Source: Rhodospirillaceae bacterium (GTDB lineage Bacteria; Pseudomonadota; Alphaproteobacteria; Rhodospirillales; Magnetospirillaceae). From it: a DNA stretch of 5,580 bases. Location: contig JASLCK010000141.1 of the NCBI GenBank assembly GCA_030151865.1, forward strand, positions 1-5,580. The letters run 5' to 3'. The notes beneath the pieces are model-generated. The model worked only from the letters and a program-made list of their open reading frames with translations, did not search any database and had not been told where the DNA came from. How positions within the stretch are numbered: the stretch's first letter is position 1; the number at the start of each line of letters is the position of its first letter. The translations under genes were made by a program, and so were the position numbers. Shown here one piece after another: positions 1 through 5,580 of the stretch.

Positions 1-513
1 CTGGTGGATCAACCGGCCTGGGAACGCATCAGCGGTCCGTTCGTGGAAAATCTGAAGCGCCTGGGCATCGAAGCCACCATCCGTTCGGTCGATGCCAGCC
101 AGTACAAAAATCGCCTCGACGCTTTCGATTACGACATGGTGGTCGATGTCTGGGGCGAAAGCGAATCGCCCGGCAATGAACAGCGGGAATTCTGGGGCAG
201 CAACACCGCCGACCAGCAGGGCAGCCGCAATGCGGTGGGTATCAAGAACGCCGCCATCGACGCCCTGATCGATCAGGTGATCGCCGCCCCCGACCGCGAA
301 GCCCTGGTGACCCGCGTCCATGCCCTGGATCGGGTGCTGCTGTGGAACAATTATGTCATCCCCCACTGGCATATTGCCGTGGACCGGGTGGCCTATTGGG
401 ACAGGTTCGGCATTCCCGCCCAGACGCCCAAGCGCGGGGTGGAACTGATGTCTTGGTGGATCGACGCCGCCAAGGCGCAGAAGCTGTCGGCCTCCAAGGC
501 GTCGGCCCGCTGA
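1..513 (+). CDS. yejA: YejA, periplasmic peptide-binding protein of ABC importer (C-terminal part)
   Basis: This is the 3' end of a family 5 extracellular solute-binding protein; the reading frame is already open at base 1, so the start and any signal peptide lie outside the window. The 170 visible residues are roughly the last quarter to third of a protein that is about 600 residues in E. coli. The segment SPGNEQREFWGS (residues 56-67), the ALDRVLLWNNYVIPHWH stretch (108-124) and the closing WWIDAAKAQ are typical of YejA. The protein would bind peptides in the periplasm and hand them to YejB/YejE; the E. coli homologue delivers microcin C. The stop codon is followed after one base by the yejB start, so the two are surely co-transcribed and probably translationally coupled. 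The family call is firm; the substrate here is unknown. Confidence 0.92.
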   Translation: MVDQPAWERISGPFVENLKRLGIEATIRSVDASQYKNRLDAFDYDMVVDVWGESESPGNEQREFWGSNTADQQGSRNAVGIKNAAIDALIDQVIAAPDREALVTRVHALDRVLLWNNYVIPHWHIAVDRVAYWDRFGIPAQTPKRGVELMSWWIDAAKAQKLSASKASAR

Positions 514-514
514 T

Positions 515-1618
515 ATGCTGGCCTATGCGATCCGCCGTCTTCTGCTGATCCCGCTGACCCTGTTCGGGATCATGCTGGTCAACTTCATCTTCGCCCAGAT
601 GGCCCCCGGCGGTCCGGTCGAACAGATGTTGCTGAAGGCCCAGGGCCAGACGGTCGAGGCCGCCGCCCGCGTTTCGGGCAGCGGCGGCGGGGAATTGGCG
701 TCCCCCAACGGCGGCGGGTCGGGCGGGTCGGCGTCACCCCAATATCGCGGGGCGCGCGGGCTTGATCCCGCCTTCGTGGCCGATATCCAGCGCCAATTCG
801 GCTTCGACAAGCCGCCCGCCGAGCGTTTTGCCAAAATGCTCGGCGATTATCTGCGCTTTGATTTCGGCAAAAGCTTTTTCCGCGACCGCGGCGTGATGGA
901 ACTGGTGTTGGAAAAGATGCCGGTCAGCATTTCGCTGGGGCTGTGGAGCACGTTGATCATCTATCTGGTGTCGATCCCGCTGGGGATATCGAAGGCGGTG
1001 CGCGACGGCTCGGCCTTCGATATGTGGACCAGTTGGACCATCATCATCGGTTATGCGGTGCCGGGTTTCCTGTTCGCCATCCTGCTGGTGGTGCTGTTTG
1101 CGGGCGGCAGTTTCTGGCACCTGTTCCCGTTGCGCGGCCTGACCAGTCCGGGTTGGGAAAGCCTGTCGCCGACGGGCAAGGTCTTGGATTATTTTTGGCA
1201 TATGGCGCTGCCGACGGCGGCCTTGGTGATCAGCGGTTTCGCCAGCCTGACCATGCTGACCAAGAACAGCTTTCTGGAAGAGATCAACAAGCAATATGTG
1301 GTGACGGCGCGGGCAAAGGGGCTCAGCCAGACCCGCGTTTTGTACGGCCATGTCTTTCGCAACGCCATGCTGCTGGTGATCGCCGGTTTCCCGTCGGCCC
1401 TGGTGGGCATTCTGTTTACCGGCGCGCTGCTGATCGAAATTATCTTCTCCCTCGACGGGATTGGCTTGCTGGGCTACGAAGCCGTGCTGAACCGCGATTA
1501 TCCAGTGATTTTCGGCACTCTTTATTGCTTTGGCCTGATCGGCCTGCTGCTCAATCTGATCAGCGATCTGACCTATAATTTCGTCGATCCCCGGATCGAT
1601 TTCGAGCAGCGGGGGTGA
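515..1618 (+). CDS. yejB: YejB, inner-membrane permease of the YejABEF peptide importer
   Basis: The 367-residue protein is close in length to E. coli YejB (about 364) and can be aligned with it by eye over its whole length. It begins with an arginine-flanked membrane segment (about 9-29), followed by the APGGPVEQ motif. Next comes a long periplasmic loop with a Gly/Ser-rich stretch (54-74) leading into YRGARGLDP (77-85). Further membrane segments are near 140-160, 172-196, 228-250, 284-310 and 330-352. The cytoplasmic coupling loop that contacts the ATPase is at about 254-283 (EEINKQYVVTARAKGLS, then HVFRNA). The end, VDPRIDFEQRG, is characteristic. The ATG at 515 lies one base after the yejA stop, so ribosomes finishing yejA can restart here. 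It should pair with YejE to form the translocation channel. Confidence is high from full-length family resemblance. Confidence 0.95.
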   Translation: MLAYAIRRLLLIPLTLFGIMLVNFIFAQMAPGGPVEQMLLKAQGQTVEAAARVSGSGGGELASPNGGGSGGSASPQYRGARGLDPAFVADIQRQFGFDKPPAERFAKMLGDYLRFDFGKSFFRDRGVMELVLEKMPVSISLGLWSTLIIYLVSIPLGISKAVRDGSAFDMWTSWTIIIGYAVPGFLFAILLVVLFAGGSFWHLFPLRGLTSPGWESLSPTGKVLDYFWHMALPTAALVISGFASLTMLTKNSFLEEINKQYVVTARAKGLSQTRVLYGHVFRNAMLLVIAGFPSALVGILFTGALLIEIIFSLDGIGLLGYEAVLNRDYPVIFGTLYCFGLIGLLLNLISDLTYNFVDPRIDFEQRG

Positions 1619-1626
1619 CAAGGCCG

Positions 1627-2649
1627 ATGACTTTGACGCCCCTGACGCGCCGCCGTCTGCATGCCTTTCGCGCCAATCGTCGCGGCTTTTGGTCGCTGTG
1701 GATTTTCCTGGTGGTGTTCGGCCTCAGCCTGTGCGCCGAACTGATCGCCAATGACCGGCCTTTGCTGGTGTCCTATGACGGGCAGTTCTATGCGCCGATC
1801 CTGAAGGACTATCCCGAAACCACCTTTGGCGGCGATTTTCTGACCGATGCCGATTACCGCGACGCTTATCTGGCCGGACGCATTGCCGAACATGGCTGGG
1901 CCTTGTGGCCACCGATCCGCTATGGCGCGCAGACCGTCAACTTCAACACCCCGGTGCCCGCCCCGTCGCCGCCCACCGCCGATAACTGGTTGGGCACCGA
2001 CGATCAGGGGCGCGATGTGGCGGCGCGGCTGATTTACGGGCTGCGCCTGTCGATCCTGTTCGGGCTGGCGCTGACGGTGGTCAGTTCGATCATCGGCATC
2101 ACGGCAGGGGCGGTGCAGGGTTATTTTGGCGGCAAGGTCGATTTGCTGTTTCAGCGGTTTTTGGAAATCTGGGGCGGGCTGCCGCAGCTTTACATTCTGA
2201 TCATCGTCGCCAGTGTGTTCGTGCCCAGCTTCTGGACCTTGCTGGGTATTCTGGCGCTGTTTTCCTGGACGCAGCTTGTGGGCGTGGTGCGCGCCGAATT
2301 TCTGCGGGCACGCAATTTCGATTATGTGCGGGCGGCCCGTGCGCTGGGCATGGGCGATGGGCGCATCATGCTGCGCCATATCCTGCCCAACGCCATGGTG
2401 GCGACCATGACCTTTATGCCGTTCATTCTGAACGGTTCGATCATCTCGCTGACCTCGTTGGATTTTCTGGGGTTGGGGATGCCGCCCGGCTCGCCTTCGC
2501 TGGGCGATCTGGTGCGGTTGGGCAAGGAAAACCTGCAAGCCCCCTGGCTGGGGCTGACCAGCTTTGTCGTGCTGGCGTTTTTGATGTCGCTTTTGGTGTT
2601 CATCGGCGAAGCGGTGCGCGACGCCTTTGACCCGCGCAAACTGAACTAG
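1627..2649 (+). CDS. yejE: YejE, second inner-membrane permease of the YejABEF peptide importer
   Basis: From the ATG at 1627 this is 340 residues, against about 341 in E. coli YejE. The N-terminus has a basic segment, RRRLHAFRANRRGFWSLW, leading into the first membrane helix (about 23-42). The family segment ELIANDRPLLVSYDG follows, then a large periplasmic region. WLGTDDQGRDV (121-131) is the conserved motif just before the permease core. The ATPase-coupling loop is at about 223-256 (AEFLRARNFDYVRAARALG ... HILPNA). The tail, FIGEAVRDAFDPRKLN, matches the family ending. A GTG at 1615 overlaps the yejB stop by four bases and would add four residues (MTRP). I prefer the ATG because the mature family start aligns with it and AAGG and GGGGG lie upstream, but the GTG cannot be excluded. 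It forms the channel heterodimer with YejB. Confidence 0.94.
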   Translation: MTLTPLTRRRLHAFRANRRGFWSLWIFLVVFGLSLCAELIANDRPLLVSYDGQFYAPILKDYPETTFGGDFLTDADYRDAYLAGRIAEHGWALWPPIRYGAQTVNFNTPVPAPSPPTADNWLGTDDQGRDVAARLIYGLRLSILFGLALTVVSSIIGITAGAVQGYFGGKVDLLFQRFLEIWGGLPQLYILIIVASVFVPSFWTLLGILALFSWTQLVGVVRAEFLRARNFDYVRAARALGMGDGRIMLRHILPNAMVATMTFMPFILNGSIISLTSLDFLGLGMPPGSPSLGDLVRLGKENLQAPWLGLTSFVVLAFLMSLLVFIGEAVRDAFDPRKLN

Positions 2650-2667
2650 GCAAGACGGATCGCGATC

Positions 2668-4287
2668 ATGAACCAGACGGATATCCATCCCTTGCTGTCG
2701 GTGAAGGACCTGCAAGTTTCGTTCGGCCAGGGGGTCGAAGCGGTGCGGGCGGTCAAGGGCGTGTCGTTTGAGCTGAGCAAGGGCGAAACCCTGGCTTTGG
2801 TGGGCGAATCGGGCTCGGGTAAGTCGGTGACGGCGTTGTCGATCCTGCAATTGCTGCCCTATCCCCGCGCCCATCATCCGGGAGGCAGTATCCGGCTGGA
2901 CGGCCAGGAATTGCTGGGCGCCCCGGAAAAATTGCTGCGTCAGGTGCGCGGCGGGCGGGTGGCCATGGTCTTTCAGGAACCCATGACCAGTCTGAACCCG
3001 CTGCATTCCATCGGTCGTCAGATCGGCGAGGTGCTGGAAGTCCATCGCGGTCTGTCGGGCAAGGAACTGCGCGAGCGTGTGGTGGAACTGCTGCATCTGG
3101 TCGGTCTGCCCCAGTTCAAAGACCGCCTGTCGGCCCTGCCGCACGAGCTTTCCGGCGGGCAGCGCCAGCGGGTAATGATCGCCATGGCCCTGGCCAACGA
3201 GCCCGATCTGCTGATTGCCGACGAACCGACGACGGCGCTCGACGTTACCATCCAGGCGCAGATTTTGGCCCTGCTGAAGGATTTGCAGGCCAAGTTCGGC
3301 ATGGCCCTGCTGCTGATCACCCACGATCTGGGGGTGGTGCGCAAGATGGCCGAACGGGTGTGCGTCATGCAAAACGGCGATCTGGTGGAACAGGGCAGGG
3401 TGGCCGATGTCTTTGACCGGCCCCAGCATCCCTATACCCAGCGGCTGTTGGCCGCCGAACCCAAGGGCGCGCCCAATCCGGTTGCCGCCGATGCACCCGA
3501 GATCATGCGCGCCGATGGCCTGAAGGTCTGGTTTCCGGTCAAGAAGGGCGTGTTTCTACGGGTTGTCGATCATATCAAGGCGGTGGATGGGGTGGATGTG
3601 GCGGTGCGCCAGGGCCAGACTGTCGGTGTGGTGGGTGAATCCGGTTCGGGCAAGACCACGCTGGGGCTGGCTTTGCTGCGGCTGAACAAGTCGCAAGGCC
3701 CGGTGGCCTTTCTGGGCAAGCCTATCGATGCCCTGACGCCGCGTCAGGTGCGCCCCTTGCGCCGGGAAATGCAGATGGTCTTTCAGGACCCTTACGGGTC
3801 GCTCAGCCCGCGCCTGTCGGTGGGGCAGATCATTGCCGAAGGGCTGGAGGTGCACAAGATCGGCCAGTCCGACCGCCAGCGCCGCGACATGGTGGCCGAG
3901 GTGTTGGTCGAGGTCGGGTTGGATCCCGCCACCCAGGACCGTTATCCCCACGAATTTTCCGGCGGTCAGCGTCAGCGTATCAGCATCGCCCGCGCCCTGG
4001 TGCTGAAACCCCGCTTCATGGTGTTGGACGAACCGACCAGTGCGCTCGATGTGTCGGTGCAGGCTCAGATCGTCGATCTGCTGCGCGATTTGCAGGCCCG
4101 GCACAAACTGGCCTATCTGTTCATTAGCCACGATCTCAGGGTGGTGCGCGCCCTGGCCGATCATCTGGTGGTGATGAAGGATGGCCGTGTGGTGGAAAGC
4201 GGGTCGGCCGACGCCGTCTTTACCGCGCCCCAGACCGATTACACCCGCGCCCTGATGGCCGCCGCCTTTGATCTGCGGGTGGCGTAA
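2668..4287 (+). CDS. yejF: YejF, duplicated ATPase subunit of the YejABEF peptide importer
   Basis: This 539-residue cytoplasmic protein carries two complete ABC ATPase domains in one chain and powers peptide import through YejB/YejE. Domain 1 has Walker A GESGSGKS (46-53), Q-loop VFQEP (Q103), signature LSGGQRQR (161-168), Walker B LLIADEP with catalytic E186, and switch H219. Domain 2 has Walker A GESGSGKT (323-330), Q-loop VFQDP (Q373), signature FSGGQRQR (430-437), Walker B FMVLDEP with E455, and H488. Both sites therefore look competent. The linker, RPQHPYTQRLLAAEPKG (251-267), is the oligopeptide-transporter type C-terminal element seen in OppD/DppD-like proteins. The ATG at 2668 is 18 nt after yejE, with GGA at 2657-2659 as a modest ribosome site. 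DppD-DppF type fusions are the nearest alternative, but the operon context supports YejF. Confidence 0.95.
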   Translation: MNQTDIHPLLSVKDLQVSFGQGVEAVRAVKGVSFELSKGETLALVGESGSGKSVTALSILQLLPYPRAHHPGGSIRLDGQELLGAPEKLLRQVRGGRVAMVFQEPMTSLNPLHSIGRQIGEVLEVHRGLSGKELRERVVELLHLVGLPQFKDRLSALPHELSGGQRQRVMIAMALANEPDLLIADEPTTALDVTIQAQILALLKDLQAKFGMALLLITHDLGVVRKMAERVCVMQNGDLVEQGRVADVFDRPQHPYTQRLLAAEPKGAPNPVAADAPEIMRADGLKVWFPVKKGVFLRVVDHIKAVDGVDVAVRQGQTVGVVGESGSGKTTLGLALLRLNKSQGPVAFLGKPIDALTPRQVRPLRREMQMVFQDPYGSLSPRLSVGQIIAEGLEVHKIGQSDRQRRDMVAEVLVEVGLDPATQDRYPHEFSGGQRQRISIARALVLKPRFMVLDEPTSALDVSVQAQIVDLLRDLQARHKLAYLFISHDLRVVRALADHLVVMKDGRVVESGSADAVFTAPQTDYTRALMAAAFDLRVA

Positions 4288-4375
4288 CGGGGACGTGGTA
4301 ACCGGCTAACACCACCGCCTGTGCGGGTTCGATTACTCTCTTGCCCATAACAAGGATCGCCCAAGCGGTCCGGCT

Positions 4376-4382
4376 AAGGGAG
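4376..4382 (+). promoter_or_regulatory. Ribosome binding site of the DJ-1/PfpI gene
   Basis: AAGGGAG lies 10 nt before the ATG at 4393. It is a clear purine-rich Shine-Dalgarno match and fixes that start. The rest of the 105-nt gap after yejF shows no convincing sigma-70-type promoter or T-tailed terminator, so it is open whether this gene is read from the yej transcript or from its own promoter. Confidence 0.7.
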
Positions 4383-4392
4383 TATCAACGTC

Positions 4393-4971
4393 ATGGCGAA
4401 AAAGATTCTGATGATCACCGGCGACTATGCCGAGGATTACGAAACCATGGTGCCGTTCCAGGCGCTGCTGGCGCTGGGATTTACCGTGCATGCGGTTTGT
4501 CCGGGCAAGAAGGCGGGCGACGCCATCGCCACCGCCATCCATGATTTCGAAGGCGCGCAAACCTATTCGGAAAAGCGCGGCCATAACTTCACCTTGAACG
4601 CCAGTTTCGACGATATCGCGGTGTCGGCTTACGACGCCCTGGTGATCCCTGGCGGACGGGCGCCGGAATATCTGCGCCTTGACCCCAAGGTTCTGGCGGC
4701 GGTTCGGCATTTCTTCGAAGCCAGCAAGCCGGTGGCGGCGATCTGCCATGGGGCGCAATTGCTGGCCGGGGCGGGTGTGCTGCGGGGGCGCATCTGCTCG
4801 GCCTATCCGGCCTGCCGCCCCGAAGTGGAATTGGCGGGCGGCACCTATGCCGATATCGCCATTGATGCCGCAGTGACCGACGGCGTTTTGGTGACGGCCC
4901 CGGCCTGGCCCGCTCATCCGGCCTGGATCGCACAATTCATCACGGTTTTGGGCGTCAAGGTTGTGCACTGA
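4393..4971 (+). CDS. DJ-1/PfpI superfamily protein, DJ-1D (glyoxalase III-like) type
   Basis: The 192-residue protein is a single-domain DJ-1/PfpI fold. The nucleophile elbow AICHGAQ places the reactive cysteine at C118, next to H119. The conserved acidic residue in GDYAEDYE is E14, which normally polarises the cysteine. GGRAPEYLRLD (87-97) is the PfpI-type loop. The segments VPFQALLALGFTVHAVCPGKKAGD (20-43), AIHDFEGAQTYSEKRGHNFTLNA (48-70) and the GHPEF-like AHPAWIAQF (174-182) resemble plant DJ-1D proteins, which have glyoxalase III activity (methylglyoxal to lactate without glutathione). A role in removing reactive aldehydes or protecting against glycation is thus plausible, but protease, deglycase or chaperone labels are also used in this family. 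No signal peptide is visible, so it is probably cytosolic. It is not an obvious functional partner of the upstream importer. Confidence 0.9.
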   Translation: MAKKILMITGDYAEDYETMVPFQALLALGFTVHAVCPGKKAGDAIATAIHDFEGAQTYSEKRGHNFTLNASFDDIAVSAYDALVIPGGRAPEYLRLDPKVLAAVRHFFEASKPVAAICHGAQLLAGAGVLRGRICSAYPACRPEVELAGGTYADIAIDAAVTDGVLVTAPAWPAHPAWIAQFITVLGVKVVH

Positions 4972-4999
4972 GCCAAGGCTTGCCATCTGATAGGAAGTG

Positions 5000-5022
5000 C
5001 CGGGCGCAAAGGATGCGTCCGG
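5000..5022 (+). terminator. Hairpin between the DJ-1/PfpI gene and the ribbon-helix-helix gene; possible terminator or leader structure
   Basis: CCGGGCGCA (5000-5008) and TGCGTCCGG (5014-5022) form a 9-bp GC-rich stem with one G-U pair and a 5-nt loop, AAGGA. Two more G-U pairs could extend it outward. It starts 28 nt after the upstream stop and is followed by TGTTT, a short and imperfect U run, so it could end the DJ-1/PfpI transcript. The following bases also allow competing pairings: TGCCGG (4998-5003) with CCGGCA (5028-5033), or CCGG (5019-5022) with CCGG (5028-5031). Because it ends 27 nt before the next ATG, a role in the leader of that gene is an alternative. The pairing is seen directly; the function is inferred. 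Confidence 0.4.
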
Positions 5023-5049
5023 TGTTTCCGGCATATGGCGGGGACGGGC

Positions 5050-5421
5050 ATGTGCGAGATTTTTATCAGCGCCGAACCGGCGCTTTACGACAGCAAGGCG
5101 CGGTCATTGCGGCTGCACGGCGTTTCCACCAGCATCCGCCTGGAAAATCTGTTCTGGACGGTGCTGGACGAAATCGGCGCGCGCGACGGCATGACGCTGA
5201 ACCAGCTTTTGACCCGGCTTTACGACGAATTGGCCGAGCGGGAGGGCGAAACCGGTCGAGAGATCGGCAATTTCGCATCTTTTCTGCGGGTCAGTTGCGC
5301 CCGCTATCTGGCCTTGCAGGCCCAGGGGCGTATCCCAAAAGACCGCACGGTGCCGCTGCGCAGCCTCGACCCGGCCTGGGTGCTGGCCGGGGAAAGGCTG
5401 GCGGACCCGCTTACACCTTGA
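5050..5421 (+). CDS. Small ribbon-helix-helix domain protein (RHH_4-like), predicted DNA-binding
   Basis: From the ATG at 5050 the protein has 123 residues. It opens with MCEIFISAEPALYDSKARSL, like the MCxIF...Y start of a small protein family common in alphaproteobacteria. A predicted beta strand (RSLRLHGVSTSIRLE, 18-32) is followed by two helices (about 33-46 and 49-63, with a DGMTLNQLL turn), the arrangement of a ribbon-helix-helix dimer that binds DNA with its strand. A third conserved stretch, NFASFLRVSCARYL, spans 74-87. The remaining tail to 123 is not recognisable. An ATG at 5035 would add five residues, but GGGGA at 5040-5044 sits at a suitable distance for 5050 and the family normally starts MC. 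Its target is unknown; no experimental role is assumed. Its last 11 bases overlap the convergent ubiG gene. Confidence 0.82.
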   Translation: MCEIFISAEPALYDSKARSLRLHGVSTSIRLENLFWTVLDEIGARDGMTLNQLLTRLYDELAEREGETGREIGNFASFLRVSCARYLALQAQGRIPKDRTVPLRSLDPAWVLAGERLADPLTP

Positions 5422-5580
5422 CGCCGTAGACCAGATAATTGACGTCCAGCGACGGGCAGCGTTCCCACAGATCGCGGCTCATATCGAAGCGGATGCCTTC
5501 CAACGACTTGGTAACGATCCCGGCGCGGCGCAGGGCGGCGGCCAGTTCGGACGGCTTTAAGAACTTCTTCCAATCGTGGG
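5411..5580 (-). CDS. ubiG: UbiG, ubiquinone biosynthesis O-methyltransferase (C-terminal end)
   Basis: The minus strand is open from the right edge to a TAA at 5413-5411, giving the last 55 residues of a protein that starts outside the window. HDWKKFLKPSELAAALRRAG and the ending SLDVNYLVYGVKV correspond to the conserved C-terminus of UbiG (HDxKKFIKPAEL ... DVNYML in E. coli). UbiG is a SAM-dependent class I methyltransferase that performs both O-methylation steps of ubiquinone synthesis. The SAM-binding motifs are upstream and not visible, so the call rests on the tail alone; another methyltransferase of this family is less likely. It converges on the ribbon-helix-helix gene, and the two stop regions overlap by 11 nt with no room for a terminator between them. 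Confidence 0.85.
   Translation of the reverse strand, partial: HDWKKFLKPSELAAALRRAGIVTKSLEGIRFDMSRDLWERCPSLDVNYLVYGVKV

Noticed and set aside
734..1621. 295-codon minus-strand frame opposite yejB
   Set aside because: Same Gln/His/Arg-rich shadow composition, no motif, and fully covered by yejB.
1573..3429. 618-codon open frame on the minus strand across yejE and yejF
   Set aside because: It is antisense to two well-supported genes, and its product is rich in Gln, His and Arg with no recognisable domain. This is the usual shadow of GC-rich codon bias.
2800..4040. Similar DNA segments in the two halves of yejF (around 2803/3640 and 3150/3958)
   Set aside because: They encode the Walker A and signature motifs of the two ATPase domains, so this is ordinary domain duplication, not a repeat element.
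4295..4315. Possible terminator after yejF (GTGGT paired with ACCAC)
   Set aside because: Only 5 bp with an 11-nt loop and no T run; too weak to call.
4340..4354. Small inverted repeat CTTG/CAAG in the gap before the DJ-1/PfpI gene
   Set aside because: A 4-bp stem (5 with a G-U pair) and 7-nt loop are expected by chance.
4302..4377. Direct repeat CCGGCTAA at 4302-4309 and 4370-4377
   Set aside because: Eight bases with no shared flanks; the second copy merges into the ribosome binding site, so an operator pair is not supported.
4333..5034. 233-codon minus-strand frame opposite the DJ-1/PfpI gene
   Set aside because: The opposing gene has full-length family similarity and a good ribosome site. 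The antisense product has no recognisable fold.
4980..5429. 149-codon plus-strand frame overlapping the ribbon-helix-helix gene in another frame
   Set aside because: It starts with a non-ATG codon, gives an Arg/Gly/Ala-rich product without motifs, and conflicts with the ribbon-helix-helix reading frame.

Overview
The window is ordinary, gene-dense bacterial chromosome. It is GC-rich, with strong G/C preference at third codon positions. The gene content suggests an alphaproteobacterium, possibly a Rhodospirillales or Magnetospirillum-like organism: a YejABEF-type peptide importer, a short MCxIF-type ribbon-helix-helix protein of a kind common in alphaproteobacteria, and ubiG for ubiquinone synthesis. 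The genus is an inference from protein flavour only.

Positions 1-4287 hold a tightly packed plus-strand operon for a yejABEF-type ABC importer. It contains the 3' end of yejA (periplasmic binding protein), then yejB and yejE (the two permeases) and yejF (a single protein with two ATPase domains). Spacing is 1 nt between yejA and yejB. yejE follows yejB by 8 nt with the preferred ATG, or overlaps it by 4 nt if the upstream GTG is used. There are 18 nt between yejE and yejF. Together they would capture peptides in the periplasm and import them using ATP. The E. coli system takes up microcin C, and homologues in Brucella and Sinorhizobium affect sensitivity to antimicrobial peptides.

After a 105-nt gap without a convincing terminator or promoter, positions 4393-4971 encode a DJ-1/PfpI-superfamily protein. 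It resembles the plant DJ-1D (glyoxalase III-like) branch and has the Glu/Cys-His active-site residues. A 78-nt gap with a good hairpin (5000-5022) separates it from a small ribbon-helix-helix protein at 5050-5421.

At the right edge, on the minus strand, lies the C-terminal end of ubiG. Its stop region overlaps the 3' end of the ribbon-helix-helix gene by 11 nt in a convergent arrangement.

I found no mobile element, CRISPR array, RNA gene or sign of a novel multi-gene system. The points most worth a second look are the hairpin before the ribbon-helix-helix gene, the convergent overlap with ubiG, and the DJ-1D-like enzyme.
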